DNA of 64,000 nucleotides from positions 123,501 to 187,500 of the forward strand of contig NZ_FZPD01000004.1 in the NCBI RefSeq assembly GCF_900188325.1, in the 5' to 3' direction. Under the pieces are notes generated by a model. That model saw only the letters and a program-made list of their open reading frames with translations. It did no database searches and had not been told where the DNA came from. Numbering within the stretch: position 1 is the first letter of the stretch; each line of letters opens with the position of its first letter. A program made the translations under genes and the position numbers. The DNA is from Ekhidna lutea. GTDB lineage: Bacteria > Bacteroidota > Bacteroidia > Cytophagales > Cyclobacteriaceae. Of the stretch, positions 53,939 through 64,000 are shown piece after piece.

Positions 53939-55204
53939 ATGAGCATTTTCGACATCATAGCTGTTCTTATACTCTTTTCAGGGGTATTTATTTTCATAAA
54001 CACCTTTTACCTCAAGCTTCCATCCTCTATAGGACTTACTATACTGGCTATTATATTATCCTTCCTGGTATTAATTTTTGGGTATGTTTTTCCAGAGTTT
54101 CACCTAGCGGAGCATGTAAAAAAATATGACTTTGCTGAAGTCATGTATAGGTTTGTGCTTAGTGTAATGCTTTTTGCCGGAGCACTTAATGTCGATTTTC
54201 GTAAGCTCGGCGATCAGCTCATCCCTGTGCTGGTTCTATCCTTTTTTGGAGTCTTAATATCCACATTTGTAATTGCTGGGCTGGTTTATTTCACAGCTGG
54301 ACTACTTGGTATCTCCCTTCATTTTATTGCCTGTCTGGTATTCGGAGCGTTGATCTCATCTACGGATCCAGTAGCAATTACTAAAACAATTCAGCGTTTC
54401 CGAATGTCAAATGAGCTGGAAACAAAAATATCAGGTGAAGCACTTTTAAACGGAGGTATTGCCATCATTATGGCATTAGTCCTGGTCAATATTTACAAAG
54501 AAGAGGCCGCCATGGGTTCGCTTAATTTTACAGGCGCAGCTTGGATCTTGCTAAGAGATCTGGGGGGTGGACTTATTGCCGGCCTCTTCTTTGGATGGAT
54601 GGGGTTTTCCGTACTCAAGTATGTCGATAATGACAGTGTAGAGGTCGAAGTTCTGGTTACCCTGGCACTTGTAATGGGGGGATCATATGTAGCAGATCTC
54701 ATAGCTGTATCCTCAATGGTTGTAGCCGTTTCTACCGGTCTTATTCTTGGGAATTTTGGAAGAAATGAGAAAGGTGAAAATGCTGTAGGTAGCTATGTCT
54801 ACAGGTTTTGGCAATTAATGGAAGAAACACTAGCAGCTATGCTCTTCGTCCTTATAGGTTTTGAAATGTTGGTTATTCCTCTTCGACTAGACTATTTCGC
54901 ATTAGGTTTTTTTGCAGTCAACTTTGCATTATTTGCCAGATGGGTGAGTGTTTTCATCCCCATTCGGTTGATGTCGATGAGTCGCTCCTTTGATGATGGC
55001 ACCATACCGGTGCTATCATGGGGAGCACTTAGAGGTGGCCTACCGGTAGCGGCCTCTTTATCACTTGCCAACTTCCCTGGCCAAGAACTAATTATCACTA
55101 TGACATATATCGTTGTAGTATGCTCTGTACTTTATCAGGGACTTACACTAACAAAAGTGATGCAATTCTATAATGATAAGCATCCAATGAAATGGATGGA
55201 TTAA
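53939..55204 (+). CDS. Cation:proton antiporter, CPA1 (NhaP-like)
   Basis: 421 aa, about 12 TMs. VFGALISSTDPVAITKTIQRF near 139-159 (ion-site TDP motif), SGEALLNGGIAIIMALVLVN (normally EsLxNDG; here ALLNGG, with Asp replaced by Gly) and SWGALRGGLPVAASLSL near 360. The lost Asp of the ND motif is notable, as it is part of the ion site in most CPA1 members. Probably Na+/H+ exchange. Confidence 0.88.
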   Translation: MSIFDIIAVLILFSGVFIFINTFYLKLPSSIGLTILAIILSFLVLIFGYVFPEFHLAEHVKKYDFAEVMYRFVLSVMLFAGALNVDFRKLGDQLIPVLVLSFFGVLISTFVIAGLVYFTAGLLGISLHFIACLVFGALISSTDPVAITKTIQRFRMSNELETKISGEALLNGGIAIIMALVLVNIYKEEAAMGSLNFTGAAWILLRDLGGGLIAGLFFGWMGFSVLKYVDNDSVEVEVLVTLALVMGGSYVADLIAVSSMVVAVSTGLILGNFGRNEKGENAVGSYVYRFWQLMEETLAAMLFVLIGFEMLVIPLRLDYFALGFFAVNFALFARWVSVFIPIRLMSMSRSFDDGTIPVLSWGALRGGLPVAASLSLANFPGQELIITMTYIVVVCSVLYQGLTLTKVMQFYNDKHPMKWMD

Positions 55205-55284
55205 AAAAATTGGTTTTCGTAGTTGAGTAATTTTTGGTGGACAAGGCAAGGGGTTCTTTTACGAATTGAGCTCCTTGTTATTGT

Positions 55285-55692
55285 TTAAAACTTCAACTTG
55301 CTCCCGAGTTCCATATCACTAAGCTCTAAATCAAGCGCTTTTGTTGAAAGTTGAATTTCACGAATAGAAATAATTAAAGAGAGCAAGAGTAAAACCAGGG
55401 AGATTCCAAAAATTGCACTACCCCAATCACCAACCTTCAGGTAGATAAAAAACATCGCCAAAACGCAGAGCAACAAGCTCATCAAACCAAATAACTGCAT
55501 CGCGCGAATTAGAAAAAGTCGTTTTCTAAGGTTTTTAAGTTGACCCTCCAGCACACTTTTAGGATCAGCTAAATAGCTTTTATGCAGTTGCCTGATCAAG
55601 GTCGCTATTGCCAGAAAACGATTTGTATAAGCTAGAAGCAATAAGGAAATAGCAGGGAAAAGTAGGGCTGGAGTTGTAAGTGTTATTTGCAT
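55285..55692 (-). CDS. DUF2721 membrane protein
   Basis: 135 aa. TPALLFPAISLLLLAYTNRFLAIATLIRQLH is the DUF2721 opening; then RKRLFLIRAMQLFGLMSLLLCVLAMFF and a third TM (AIFGISLVLLLLSLII) followed by REIQLSTKALDLELSDME. Three TMs; function unknown. Follows the GT2 gene by 7 nt in the same direction. Confidence 0.85.
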   Translation of the reverse strand: MQITLTTPALLFPAISLLLLAYTNRFLAIATLIRQLHKSYLADPKSVLEGQLKNLRKRLFLIRAMQLFGLMSLLLCVLAMFFIYLKVGDWGSAIFGISLVLLLLSLIISIREIQLSTKALDLELSDMELGSKLKF

Positions 55693-55699
55693 AATGTTC

Positions 55700-56656
55700 T
55701 TATTTCCTGAAAAACTCGTGAATTAAGCCAATTCCATAGGAAGTATGCTGAATCAAAGTTGCAAATACTGAGAATAAACCAACCTTTAAGCTAAGATGCA
55801 TGAAACTAGCGTGCACCAATATCAACAAAAAGTAGAAAGAATAACCCCATGCTAAAAAACTTCCTAAGAGACTATTAAATAGTATTAGCAAGAAAGTTAC
55901 CAGTATTCCAATTGTAAAAACTGAGGGAAATAAATGAGGTAACTTAATAGATACCCGGTAATCCTTGAATAGCTGAGTTCTGGTTCTTCCAAATGAATAA
56001 ATCTGTTTTGAAAATGACACTAGATTATCTCTTCTCTTATGGTAGACTACCAAATCACTACTTATTACTGAACGATATCCTTTCATCTGAAACCGCTTAC
56101 TTAGCTCCATATCTTCACCCATATTGGTTTTTTTGAACCCATCAAGAGCAAAAAACACCTTCTTATTGATAACCAAGTTGTAGCTACGTAAATGAGCCTC
56201 TTTATCTACTTTCAGTTTTCTCCCCCTTATCCCACCAGTAGTAAGAAAGGAAGTCATCGAGTAGGAGATTGCTTTTTGCAAAGTGGAAAAATCTTTATGT
56301 GAAGCGTCCGGACCACACAGAGCATCAGGGTCACTATCTGTGATTATTTTATCGAGGTTGGATAGATATTGCTCAGGAATAACACAATCAGAATCGAAGA
56401 ATATTAGCCAATCCCCTTTTGCCAGCTTAGATCCAAAGTTTCTACTAAACCCCTGTCCGGTATTTTCTTTATAGTGATAACTAAGATCAAGCTTCCCCTT
56501 ATATTTATCACAAACGGCTCTACAATCAAGCTCAGATCCATCTTCCACAATAATCACTTCAAAATCTAAGAATGATTGCTTCTCAAGACTTGCTAAAAGT
56601 TCATCTACCTCTTCAGGACGATTGTAAACGGGGATAATAATGGAATACCTGGGCAT
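55700..56656 (-). CDS. Glycosyltransferase family 2 with C-terminal TM segments
   Basis: 318 aa. YSIIIPVYNRPEEVDELLAS, FEVIIVEDGSELD, GQGFSRNFGSKLAKGDWLIFFDSDCVIPE (DxD at about 93-95), MGEDMELSKRF (acceptor region). Two or three TMs after 225 anchor it in the inner membrane. It probably builds a polyprenol-linked or exopolymer glycan together with the adjacent GT2 enzyme. Confidence 0.9.
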   Translation of the reverse strand: MPRYSIIIPVYNRPEEVDELLASLEKQSFLDFEVIIVEDGSELDCRAVCDKYKGKLDLSYHYKENTGQGFSRNFGSKLAKGDWLIFFDSDCVIPEQYLSNLDKIITDSDPDALCGPDASHKDFSTLQKAISYSMTSFLTTGGIRGRKLKVDKEAHLRSYNLVINKKVFFALDGFKKTNMGEDMELSKRFQMKGYRSVISSDLVVYHKRRDNLVSFSKQIYSFGRTRTQLFKDYRVSIKLPHLFPSVFTIGILVTFLLILFNSLLGSFLAWGYSFYFLLILVHASFMHLSLKVGLFSVFATLIQHTSYGIGLIHEFFRK

Positions 56657-56661
56657 TGAAG

Positions 56662-57633
56662 CTAGGGTTTAACCTTACCTTCGGTTTTCTCAGAAATGAG
56701 ATAATCCCCTTTTCTTTGATTCAGCTGAATCATCATTTCAGCAATAAACCCAGCCAAAAACAATTGCATACCAACGATCAAGGCTACAAGCGCCAAAAAG
56801 AATAATGGTTGATCAACTACATCTCTACGCGCCAATTGATAATATTGGCGGTATAACTTCTCGCCTATTACCCAGCCTGTAATAATAAATCCGCCTATAA
56901 AAGAGAGGCTACCAAACACACCAAAAAAATGCATTGGGTTTTTTCTGAAGCGAGATACAAATGTGACCGATAGCAAGTCGAGAAAGCCTGTGACAAATCG
57001 CTTCATCCCGTATTTCGTGGTTCCATACTTTCGCGCACGATGCTCCACTACTTTTTCTACGATTTTATTATAGCCATTCCATTTAGCAATGAGTGGAATG
57101 TACCGATGCATCTCTCCATACACCAAAATGTTTTTTACAACATCACTCCTATATGCCTTTAGTCCGCAATTAAAGTCATGCAGCTTAATACCCGACACCT
57201 GTCTGGTGACCCAGTTAAAGAATTTAGAAGGCACGGTCTTGCTGATTGGATCATGTCTTTTCTTCTTCCAGCCAGACACGATATCGAAATTCCCATCTTG
57301 AATCATCTTTACTAACCCCGGTATCTCATCTGGACTATCTTGCATATCTGCATCCATGGTAATAACTACTTTCCCCGATGCATTATCAAAGCCTGTTTGC
57401 AAGGCCGCAGATTTTCCGTAATTGCGGTTAAATCGAAATCCTATTATCCTATCATCGACTGAAGCATGTCTCTGGATGCTCTCCCATGAACCATCTCTGC
57501 TCCCATCATCGATGAGTAAAACCTCAGTTGATAGGTTATTAGTATCTACAACACGAAAAATCCATTCCAACAGCTCTGGAATGGATTCTTCTTCGTTATA
57601 AACGGGTATTACTATTGAGATGTCTTTAGGCAC
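56662..57633 (-). CDS. Dolichol-phosphate-mannose-synthase-like GT2 (GtrB/ArnC type)
   Basis: 323 aa from GTG 57633. DISIVIPVYNEEESIPELL, TEVLLIDDGSRDGSWE, NYGKSAALQTGFDNASGKVVITMDADMQDSPDEI (DxD), HDFNCGLKAYRSDVV and HRYIPLIAKWNGY are DPM1/GtrB motifs; two C-terminal TMs (about 230-250 and 280-305). It transfers a sugar to polyprenyl phosphate at the inner membrane. Start overlaps the DUF4199 stop (TAGTG). Confidence 0.9.
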   Translation of the reverse strand: MPKDISIVIPVYNEEESIPELLEWIFRVVDTNNLSTEVLLIDDGSRDGSWESIQRHASVDDRIIGFRFNRNYGKSAALQTGFDNASGKVVITMDADMQDSPDEIPGLVKMIQDGNFDIVSGWKKKRHDPISKTVPSKFFNWVTRQVSGIKLHDFNCGLKAYRSDVVKNILVYGEMHRYIPLIAKWNGYNKIVEKVVEHRARKYGTTKYGMKRFVTGFLDLLSVTFVSRFRKNPMHFFGVFGSLSFIGGFIITGWVIGEKLYRQYYQLARRDVVDQPLFFLALVALIVGMQLFLAGFIAEMMIQLNQRKGDYLISEKTEGKVKP

Positions 57634-58154
57634 TATATACCTTCCGGTTGATTATTTTTAGTAAAAATACTTACAATCAAAGAAAGGATAAAACCGAATA
57701 ACACTGTGCCGAGTATGCTGAAAATTGTCATGGCTACTGGTGACATGAATGCTTCTGAAAAACCCATTGCCTGATCTATCTCAGCGTCGCTCATTCCACG
57801 TGCTTCCATATCCATGATTGATTTTTCCTTTATTAGATTAACAAATTCAGTATTGATAAAGGAGATATAGACAAAGAAAAAGAGACTGTTTATAATCCCA
57901 CCAATTAAAGTAGTGAGGGTTCCAATCCCGAGCCCTTTACTATAACTCATATACCCGTCACCTTCGGATTTGTATTCTTTATGAGCCATGAAGATGAGAG
58001 CTCCCAAAATCAAGTAGCCGATCCATGATACAGCTCTATTTTGCATCATACCAGCAAAATCTACAACAACTAAGAAAATGATACCTACGAGACCATATAT
58101 AACACCCCATTTCATTGAAATGCTTTTTGTGGTGGGATTGGTTGTTTCTTCCAT
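57633..58154 (-). CDS. DUF4199 membrane protein
   Basis: 173 aa with four TMs. KWGVIYGLVGIIFLVVVDF, YLILGALIFMAHKEYKSEGDGYMSYSKGLGIGTL and AFMSPVAMTIFSILGTVLFGFILSLIVS are the DUF4199 pattern, including the acidic KEYK...GDGYMSY loop. Restricted to Bacteroidota; function unknown. Coupled to the GT2 gene downstream. Confidence 0.88.
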   Translation of the reverse strand: MEETTNPTTKSISMKWGVIYGLVGIIFLVVVDFAGMMQNRAVSWIGYLILGALIFMAHKEYKSEGDGYMSYSKGLGIGTLTTLIGGIINSLFFFVYISFINTEFVNLIKEKSIMDMEARGMSDAEIDQAMGFSEAFMSPVAMTIFSILGTVLFGFILSLIVSIFTKNNQPEGI

Positions 58155-58161
58155 AATATTA

Positions 58162-58671
58162 TTATTTAGGTTTTTTTCTTAAAATTATGGCAACCACAGG
58201 GGTAATCAAAAAGGCCGAGAATAGTTTATTCCGAAAGGTCATTTGAATCAGTTGAGCGGGTGTCATGTCACTTATAGCGTCATACCGCTCTTTTAAAGCA
58301 GCTTCTCCAAGCTCCTCCATATAAAACTCTTCATTCTGCTTCAAAAGAGCTCTGGCTCCCTCTCTGTAGGCTTCCATCAAGTCGGAATCCACATTTAATG
58401 TCAGATATAGGGTACCCTCAAAGAGCAGAACAGCTGGTATAAAAACAATAAAACCAATAGTTATACCCTGCCAGAAATGAAGGAAACCTCCATTTCGAAA
58501 GTCCTTATGTTCCTTCCCTGCAAAAAAGATAAATAAAAAATAAACCCCAAGATCAAACCAAAAATGGCGACTATCCAACAAAGGATTACTCCCAAAATTG
58601 ATCGAAATAAAAAATAAACCAATTAAGAACACTCCACATAAGATGGAGTACTTTAAAGCAGGTTTTACCAC
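58162..58671 (-). CDS. DUF4199 membrane protein, second copy
   Basis: 169 aa from GTG 58671. Four TMs: LCGVFLIGLFFISI, FWFDLGVYFLFIFF, FLHFWQGITIGFIVFIPAVLLF, LFSAFLITPVVAIIL. GKEHKDFRNGGFLHFWQG aligns with the loop of the neighbouring DUF4199 protein, so these are tandem divergent paralogues. It is 2 nt after the dihydroorotase-like gene. Confidence 0.83.
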   Translation of the reverse strand: MVKPALKYSILCGVFLIGLFFISINFGSNPLLDSRHFWFDLGVYFLFIFFAGKEHKDFRNGGFLHFWQGITIGFIVFIPAVLLFEGTLYLTLNVDSDLMEAYREGARALLKQNEEFYMEELGEAALKERYDAISDMTPAQLIQMTFRNKLFSAFLITPVVAIILRKKPK

Positions 58672-58673
58672 AA

Positions 58674-59921
58674 TTAAATATTTATTTTTTTTTGATTAAT
58701 CGTACCAATGACTTTGCCTTTCAGTTCTGATTCCCAAAAAGGTGAATTATGAGATTTAGATTGATTTGTTGAACCGTTTAAAATCCAGCTTTCTTCCGGA
58801 TCCACCATAGTCAGTTTACACTTTTCTCCTTCATCAATCTTTATCAAGTCAATACCCAATACTCTTCTAGGACCATTCACGACCCGATCTATTAAAATAT
58901 CTATTGGAACCTCCTTCGAAACCATTAACAAACAAGAATAAAATGTTTGCAGAGAAATATTTCCTGCCTCTGCCAGATCAAATTCTAATTGCTTACTCTC
59001 AAGGTCATAGGGCCTGTGATTTGAACTTATTGCATCAATCGTACCGTCCTTTATACCTTTAACAAGTGACTTTCTATCCTTCTCTGTTCTATAAGGAGGT
59101 AGACTTTTATAATTAGTATTAAAATCTCCTATAGAAGAATCTGTGAAAATCAGATGATGAATACCCACATCACATGTCACCGCCAGTCCTTCTTTTTTAG
59201 CTTTCTTCACAAGCTCTACTCCTTTAGCTGTTGAGATTGATGAAAAATGCAACTTACCACCACTATATTTCAAAATCTCTATATCCCTTTGAATAGCAAG
59301 CTCCTCCGTCAATGAGGGTTCACCTCTAAGTCCAAGATTAGTGCTCACTTTACCTTCGTGCATATGGGTATTTGCACTGATATGTAGGTCTCTTGGGTTC
59401 TGAATAATCGGAACACCAAGATCATTGGTATATTGTAAAGCCTTCAGCAGAAGTTCAGCATTCCAGATTGGCCTATCACCATCTGAAAAACAAACCGCAC
59501 CCGCTTGATGTAAGTCAAGCATTTCAGTTAGATTTTCACCAGCTAGACCTTCGCTTACGGCGGCATTCACATGCAGGTCAACAAGATCATTCTCTCTGTT
59601 TAAAATGTATTTAACATCACTTTTGGATTCTATAGGAGGTGTAGTTTCTGGGATTAGGCACACATCGGTAAACCCTCCAGCTGCTGCAACAGCCGAACCA
59701 CTTCGAATATCCTCTCGATATTCAGTACCCGGATCGTTAAAATGAGCATTCAAGTCAAACCAACCGCAGCTCACAGTTTTCCCCCTGAGATCGATCTCTT
59801 TTTTGGCAGACTTACCTTTTAGTGAGGTAATAATGCCATTTTCTATAAGTAAATCAATTTGCTTGTTATGAGCTGGTGAGTTTAGATCAAGTACAAGTAC
59901 ATTCTTTAGCAATAAGCTCAT
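58674..59921 (-). CDS. Dihydroorotase-like pseudoenzyme (PyrC'/amidohydrolase fold)
   Basis: 415 aa. Overall PyrC/AllB fold is clear: SCGWFDLNAHFNDPGTEYR, HFSSISTAKGVELV, DVGIHHLIFTD, KDGTIDAISSNHRPYD. But metal ligands are changed: HxH is N58-A-H60, the barrel His is N175 (IIQNPRD), the HxxH second His is S228 and the catalytic Asp of TDHAP is N301. It therefore resembles the inactive DHOase homologues that support aspartate transcarbamoylase assembly, rather than an enzyme making dihydroorotate. It overlaps the BatA-like stop (ATGA). Confidence 0.88.
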   Translation of the reverse strand: MSLLLKNVLVLDLNSPAHNKQIDLLIENGIITSLKGKSAKKEIDLRGKTVSCGWFDLNAHFNDPGTEYREDIRSGSAVAAAGGFTDVCLIPETTPPIESKSDVKYILNRENDLVDLHVNAAVSEGLAGENLTEMLDLHQAGAVCFSDGDRPIWNAELLLKALQYTNDLGVPIIQNPRDLHISANTHMHEGKVSTNLGLRGEPSLTEELAIQRDIEILKYSGGKLHFSSISTAKGVELVKKAKKEGLAVTCDVGIHHLIFTDSSIGDFNTNYKSLPPYRTEKDRKSLVKGIKDGTIDAISSNHRPYDLESKQLEFDLAEAGNISLQTFYSCLLMVSKEVPIDILIDRVVNGPRRVLGIDLIKIDEGEKCKLTMVDPEESWILNGSTNQSKSHNSPFWESELKGKVIGTINQKKINI

Positions 59922-61777
59922 TTGAGGTATCTATGGAGCATAGTTTCAGACAAAACAAATAACAGAGCCAAAATTAATGCATATTTCCATAAGGCAATGT
60001 CATCTGATTCTCCAAGTAAAGTGTCATTATCCGCTTCACCTATACTACTTACATATACATTCGGATAGTTAGATAATGTTGTTTCTAATTCATCAAGAGT
60101 TGGCGCTCTCATCACAGACTCTTTTTTTGGTATATTTATAGCTAGTTGCTGCAAGGTGTCACCCTCCCTAACTAAAAAATACTTACCAGCTACCATCTCA
60201 TCTGGTATTTCCAGAACCAGTCCATCTGGGCTGGAGTTAAATGGTGGTATAACCTCAGTTGATTGATTTTTAATCTTGACAGGAATATCAGAAGCTTCTG
60301 CTTGAACCAGGATCTTATCTCCAGGATAATAATATGGCCTTTTTATTTCTTGAGTCGAAGTAAATGCAATCTGGTAAAGCAGAGGAAGAAATAAGGCATC
60401 AGATTGGAAACCGTCAGGCTCCTTTAACACTGTATTGAAAAAGTAAACATTCCCGGTTTTTAGTAAAAACGGATCATCATCTCGAAATGGGATTATAGTT
60501 TCATAACTTCCTTCAATAGCATAGGCCTTATAAACTGAAGGCATTAGCCCTTCATCGATTTTTTCATCAAATACACCAGTCAAAAGTGGATGATTCTCAT
60601 CAATTATGATCTCACTTTTTGAAGGTTCGGTATTCACTGTATTGATGTTAACTAGGTTATTTACATCTATATCATTTCCACTCGGAAAAATAAGGAATTG
60701 CTTTTCTGAAAATTGATTTAGAATTCCTGTTGGCAATTTTGATGTACTATTAATAACTATTAGATCAGATGTCTTTAAAAATTCATAATCAAGATTTGAA
60801 AGCGACTGCTGTGATAACTCAAAAAGTAATCTATTACTAAAAGCATGATTAACAATCCCCTTTTCATCAATAATGACTACTCTTGGTTTGGCTCGTTTAC
60901 TTATCACAAAATGAAAATCATTATCATAGGCTACTTCATCTCCATCAATTATAAGGTTAAAATCTCCTGCCATGTCAATTGGAATATCAAACTCAACTTG
61001 ATTTAATTCTGAGATATCTTTTACTACAGAACTTAATTGTCGAGAGCCTTTCAATAGCTTAATTATGATTTTACCTGACTCCATATTGAAAACATTAAAG
61101 CCAGCTGCAATCGATAATTCTGATAGATTGTCAGGATTGGGATTTACAAAGAGTGTATCAACAGCAATATTTGAATACTCATTTAAATTATTTGTCAAAA
61201 CATAATGAAAAGAACCTAAAGTATCTACCAAAAATTCAACATCCTGATTAAGCTCATATGACTGAAAATCAGAGATTAAGTAAACATTTGAAACATTAGT
61301 TTCTTGAATTCTACTCTTTAAATTTCTTGGAGATAAAGAAAAAGTTGATTCCTCTTCAGATATCCCACTATAATCATCATTTCTTATTATCTCATTATTG
61401 AGATTGTCCAGGTAAACACCATCAACTGACTTTTTCGAGACAATCTGCTGAATACTTGATTTCACATTAACTTTAGGCTGCTCTATGTGATTACTGAGTG
61501 AGTTATCATAATAAATCAAATAATCTCCGGGAACTGATTTACTATTTGATTTAAGAAGTATAAAAACAAAAAGCAGAATCGAAATAAAAAGTAATGTTCT
61601 GCTCGTGAGGATCAAAAAGTGCTTTAATCTTGATTTTGATCTAGACTTTGTAGTTAGACTCGAAATAAATCGGATAGTTGAAAAATAATACTTTTTAGCC
61701 CTTTTAAAACTAAAAAGATGGACAAGGAGCGGAACCGCAATAAAAAGAGATAACAACCACAAGAAATTCACTATCAA
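59918..61777 (-). CDS. BatA-like N-terminal double-TM protein
   Basis: 619 aa, start TTG 61777 (GTG 61771 possible). LWLLSLFIAVPLLVHLFSFKRAKKYYFSTIRFI at 5-37 and RLKHFLILTSRTLLFISILLFVFIL are the double-TM BatA/TIGR02226 signature. The large middle is periplasmic without a recognisable vWA MIDAS motif; a single TM near 603-615 closes it. Function unknown; envelope integrity or aerotolerance is only suggested by name. It heads the operon with the dihydroorotase-like gene. Confidence 0.83.
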   Translation of the reverse strand: MIVNFLWLLSLFIAVPLLVHLFSFKRAKKYYFSTIRFISSLTTKSRSKSRLKHFLILTSRTLLFISILLFVFILLKSNSKSVPGDYLIYYDNSLSNHIEQPKVNVKSSIQQIVSKKSVDGVYLDNLNNEIIRNDDYSGISEEESTFSLSPRNLKSRIQETNVSNVYLISDFQSYELNQDVEFLVDTLGSFHYVLTNNLNEYSNIAVDTLFVNPNPDNLSELSIAAGFNVFNMESGKIIIKLLKGSRQLSSVVKDISELNQVEFDIPIDMAGDFNLIIDGDEVAYDNDFHFVISKRAKPRVVIIDEKGIVNHAFSNRLLFELSQQSLSNLDYEFLKTSDLIVINSTSKLPTGILNQFSEKQFLIFPSGNDIDVNNLVNINTVNTEPSKSEIIIDENHPLLTGVFDEKIDEGLMPSVYKAYAIEGSYETIIPFRDDDPFLLKTGNVYFFNTVLKEPDGFQSDALFLPLLYQIAFTSTQEIKRPYYYPGDKILVQAEASDIPVKIKNQSTEVIPPFNSSPDGLVLEIPDEMVAGKYFLVREGDTLQQLAINIPKKESVMRAPTLDELETTLSNYPNVYVSSIGEADNDTLLGESDDIALWKYALILALLFVLSETMLHRYLK

Positions 61778-61887
61778 GTATTTTATTTAATCTTAATAAA
61801 CGACATCAGGAGAGGCAAGTTTTGGAAAGTAAATTAGGCTGCAATGTGCTTGAATTGTCAGACTTTTTTTTAGAAAGTTTATAAATA

Positions 61888-61920
61888 AAAAAAGGGATGT
61901 CGTTTTCACAACATCCCCTT
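61888..61920 (-). terminator. rRNA operon terminator
   Basis: On the minus strand GGGATGT, a 10-nt loop and ACATCCC are followed by seven T. It lies just beyond the 5S 3' end and before the BatA-like gene. The 61778-61887 stretch otherwise shows nothing. Confidence 0.85.
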
Positions 61921-61930
61921 TATAATAAAC

Positions 61931-62038
<108 letters not shown>

Positions 62039-62127
62039 AAAATTTGCCTATATCCATATTCGGACAGGACTTAATGTCTTGACATTATAAAGAAAGATTC
62101 ACTTAGAAATTGCGAGTTTATCGAAAC

Positions 62128-64000
<1,873 letters not shown>

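Overview
The window is from an AT-rich Bacteroidota chromosome, most likely a Cytophagales-type marine bacterium. The evidence is the gene content (two DUF4199 proteins, DUF2911, a BatA-type double-TM protein, a PadR regulator beside a prefix-domain ABC permease, a PIG-L deacetylase next to an SSS symporter, a two-component propeller kinase), A/T-rich ribosome sites with frequent TTG/GTG starts, and several TAnnTTTG-like -7 promoter elements. The species cannot be fixed from sequence reading alone. No phage, IS or CRISPR is visible; this is ordinary chromosome ending in a ribosomal RNA operon.

Layout. 1-1245: the start of a sulfotransferase (minus, cut by the edge) and a divergent glycosyltransferase. 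1247-9050 (minus): PadR/ABC-permease pair, a BtuF-like binding protein, a lipoprotein, M42 peptidase, an SDR with an altered active site and an acyl-CoA carboxyltransferase subunit. 9102-14251 (plus): Ppx/GppA, a secreted four-repeat protein, Ldh2-type dehydrogenase, DUF1801, a small secreted protein, SiaC-like protein. 14257-17216 (minus): OM barrel, FtsB/DivIC-like protein, an amber-interrupted small membrane ORF, a solo HsdR-N protein, UMF1-type MFS. 17287-26813: aspartoacylase-like peptidase, GNAT, OmpA/PD40 protein, 3-methyladenine glycosylase, DUF2911, lipoprotein, then an SSS symporter - 44-aa TM protein - PIG-L deacetylase operon.

26877-33652 is a signalling island and the most unusual part. 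Four consecutive plus-strand paralogues share a six-TM module with a C-G-G-I-H signature and a HisKA_2/HATPase-like cytoplasmic part. They alternate A-B-A-B: the B type keeps the HHRVKNN phosphoacceptor box, the A type has lost it, and all four have lost recognisable ATP-binding motifs. They look like two duplicated pairs of membrane pseudokinases. A receiver protein and an orthodox membrane histidine kinase follow on the opposite strand.

33788-46311: small enzymes and stress proteins, CPA2 antiporter, MenC and a QueA-like protein whose divergent start codons share one CATG, DoxX, a promoter-palindrome-terminator unit with no clear gene, SIMPL protein, TrhA/hemolysin III, a large propeller histidine kinase, YdeI-like protein, MsrA and OsmC. 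46308-48297 (minus): a kinase - receiver - CheC phosphatase operon without chemotaxis genes. 48365-55204: nitrilase, a secreted protein, a membrane LytTR regulator, a short MotA/ExbB-like protein, a NarL-type kinase/regulator pair and a CPA1 antiporter. 55285-61777 (minus): DUF2721, two GT2 enzymes, two DUF4199 proteins, a dihydroorotase homologue that has lost its metal ligands, and the BatA-like protein. 61888-64000 (minus): terminator, 5S rRNA and the 3' two thirds of 23S rRNA.

Signal transduction is strikingly dense (five orthodox or near-orthodox kinases/receiver operons plus the four pseudokinases in about 27 kb). All functional calls come from reading motifs; no database search was run.
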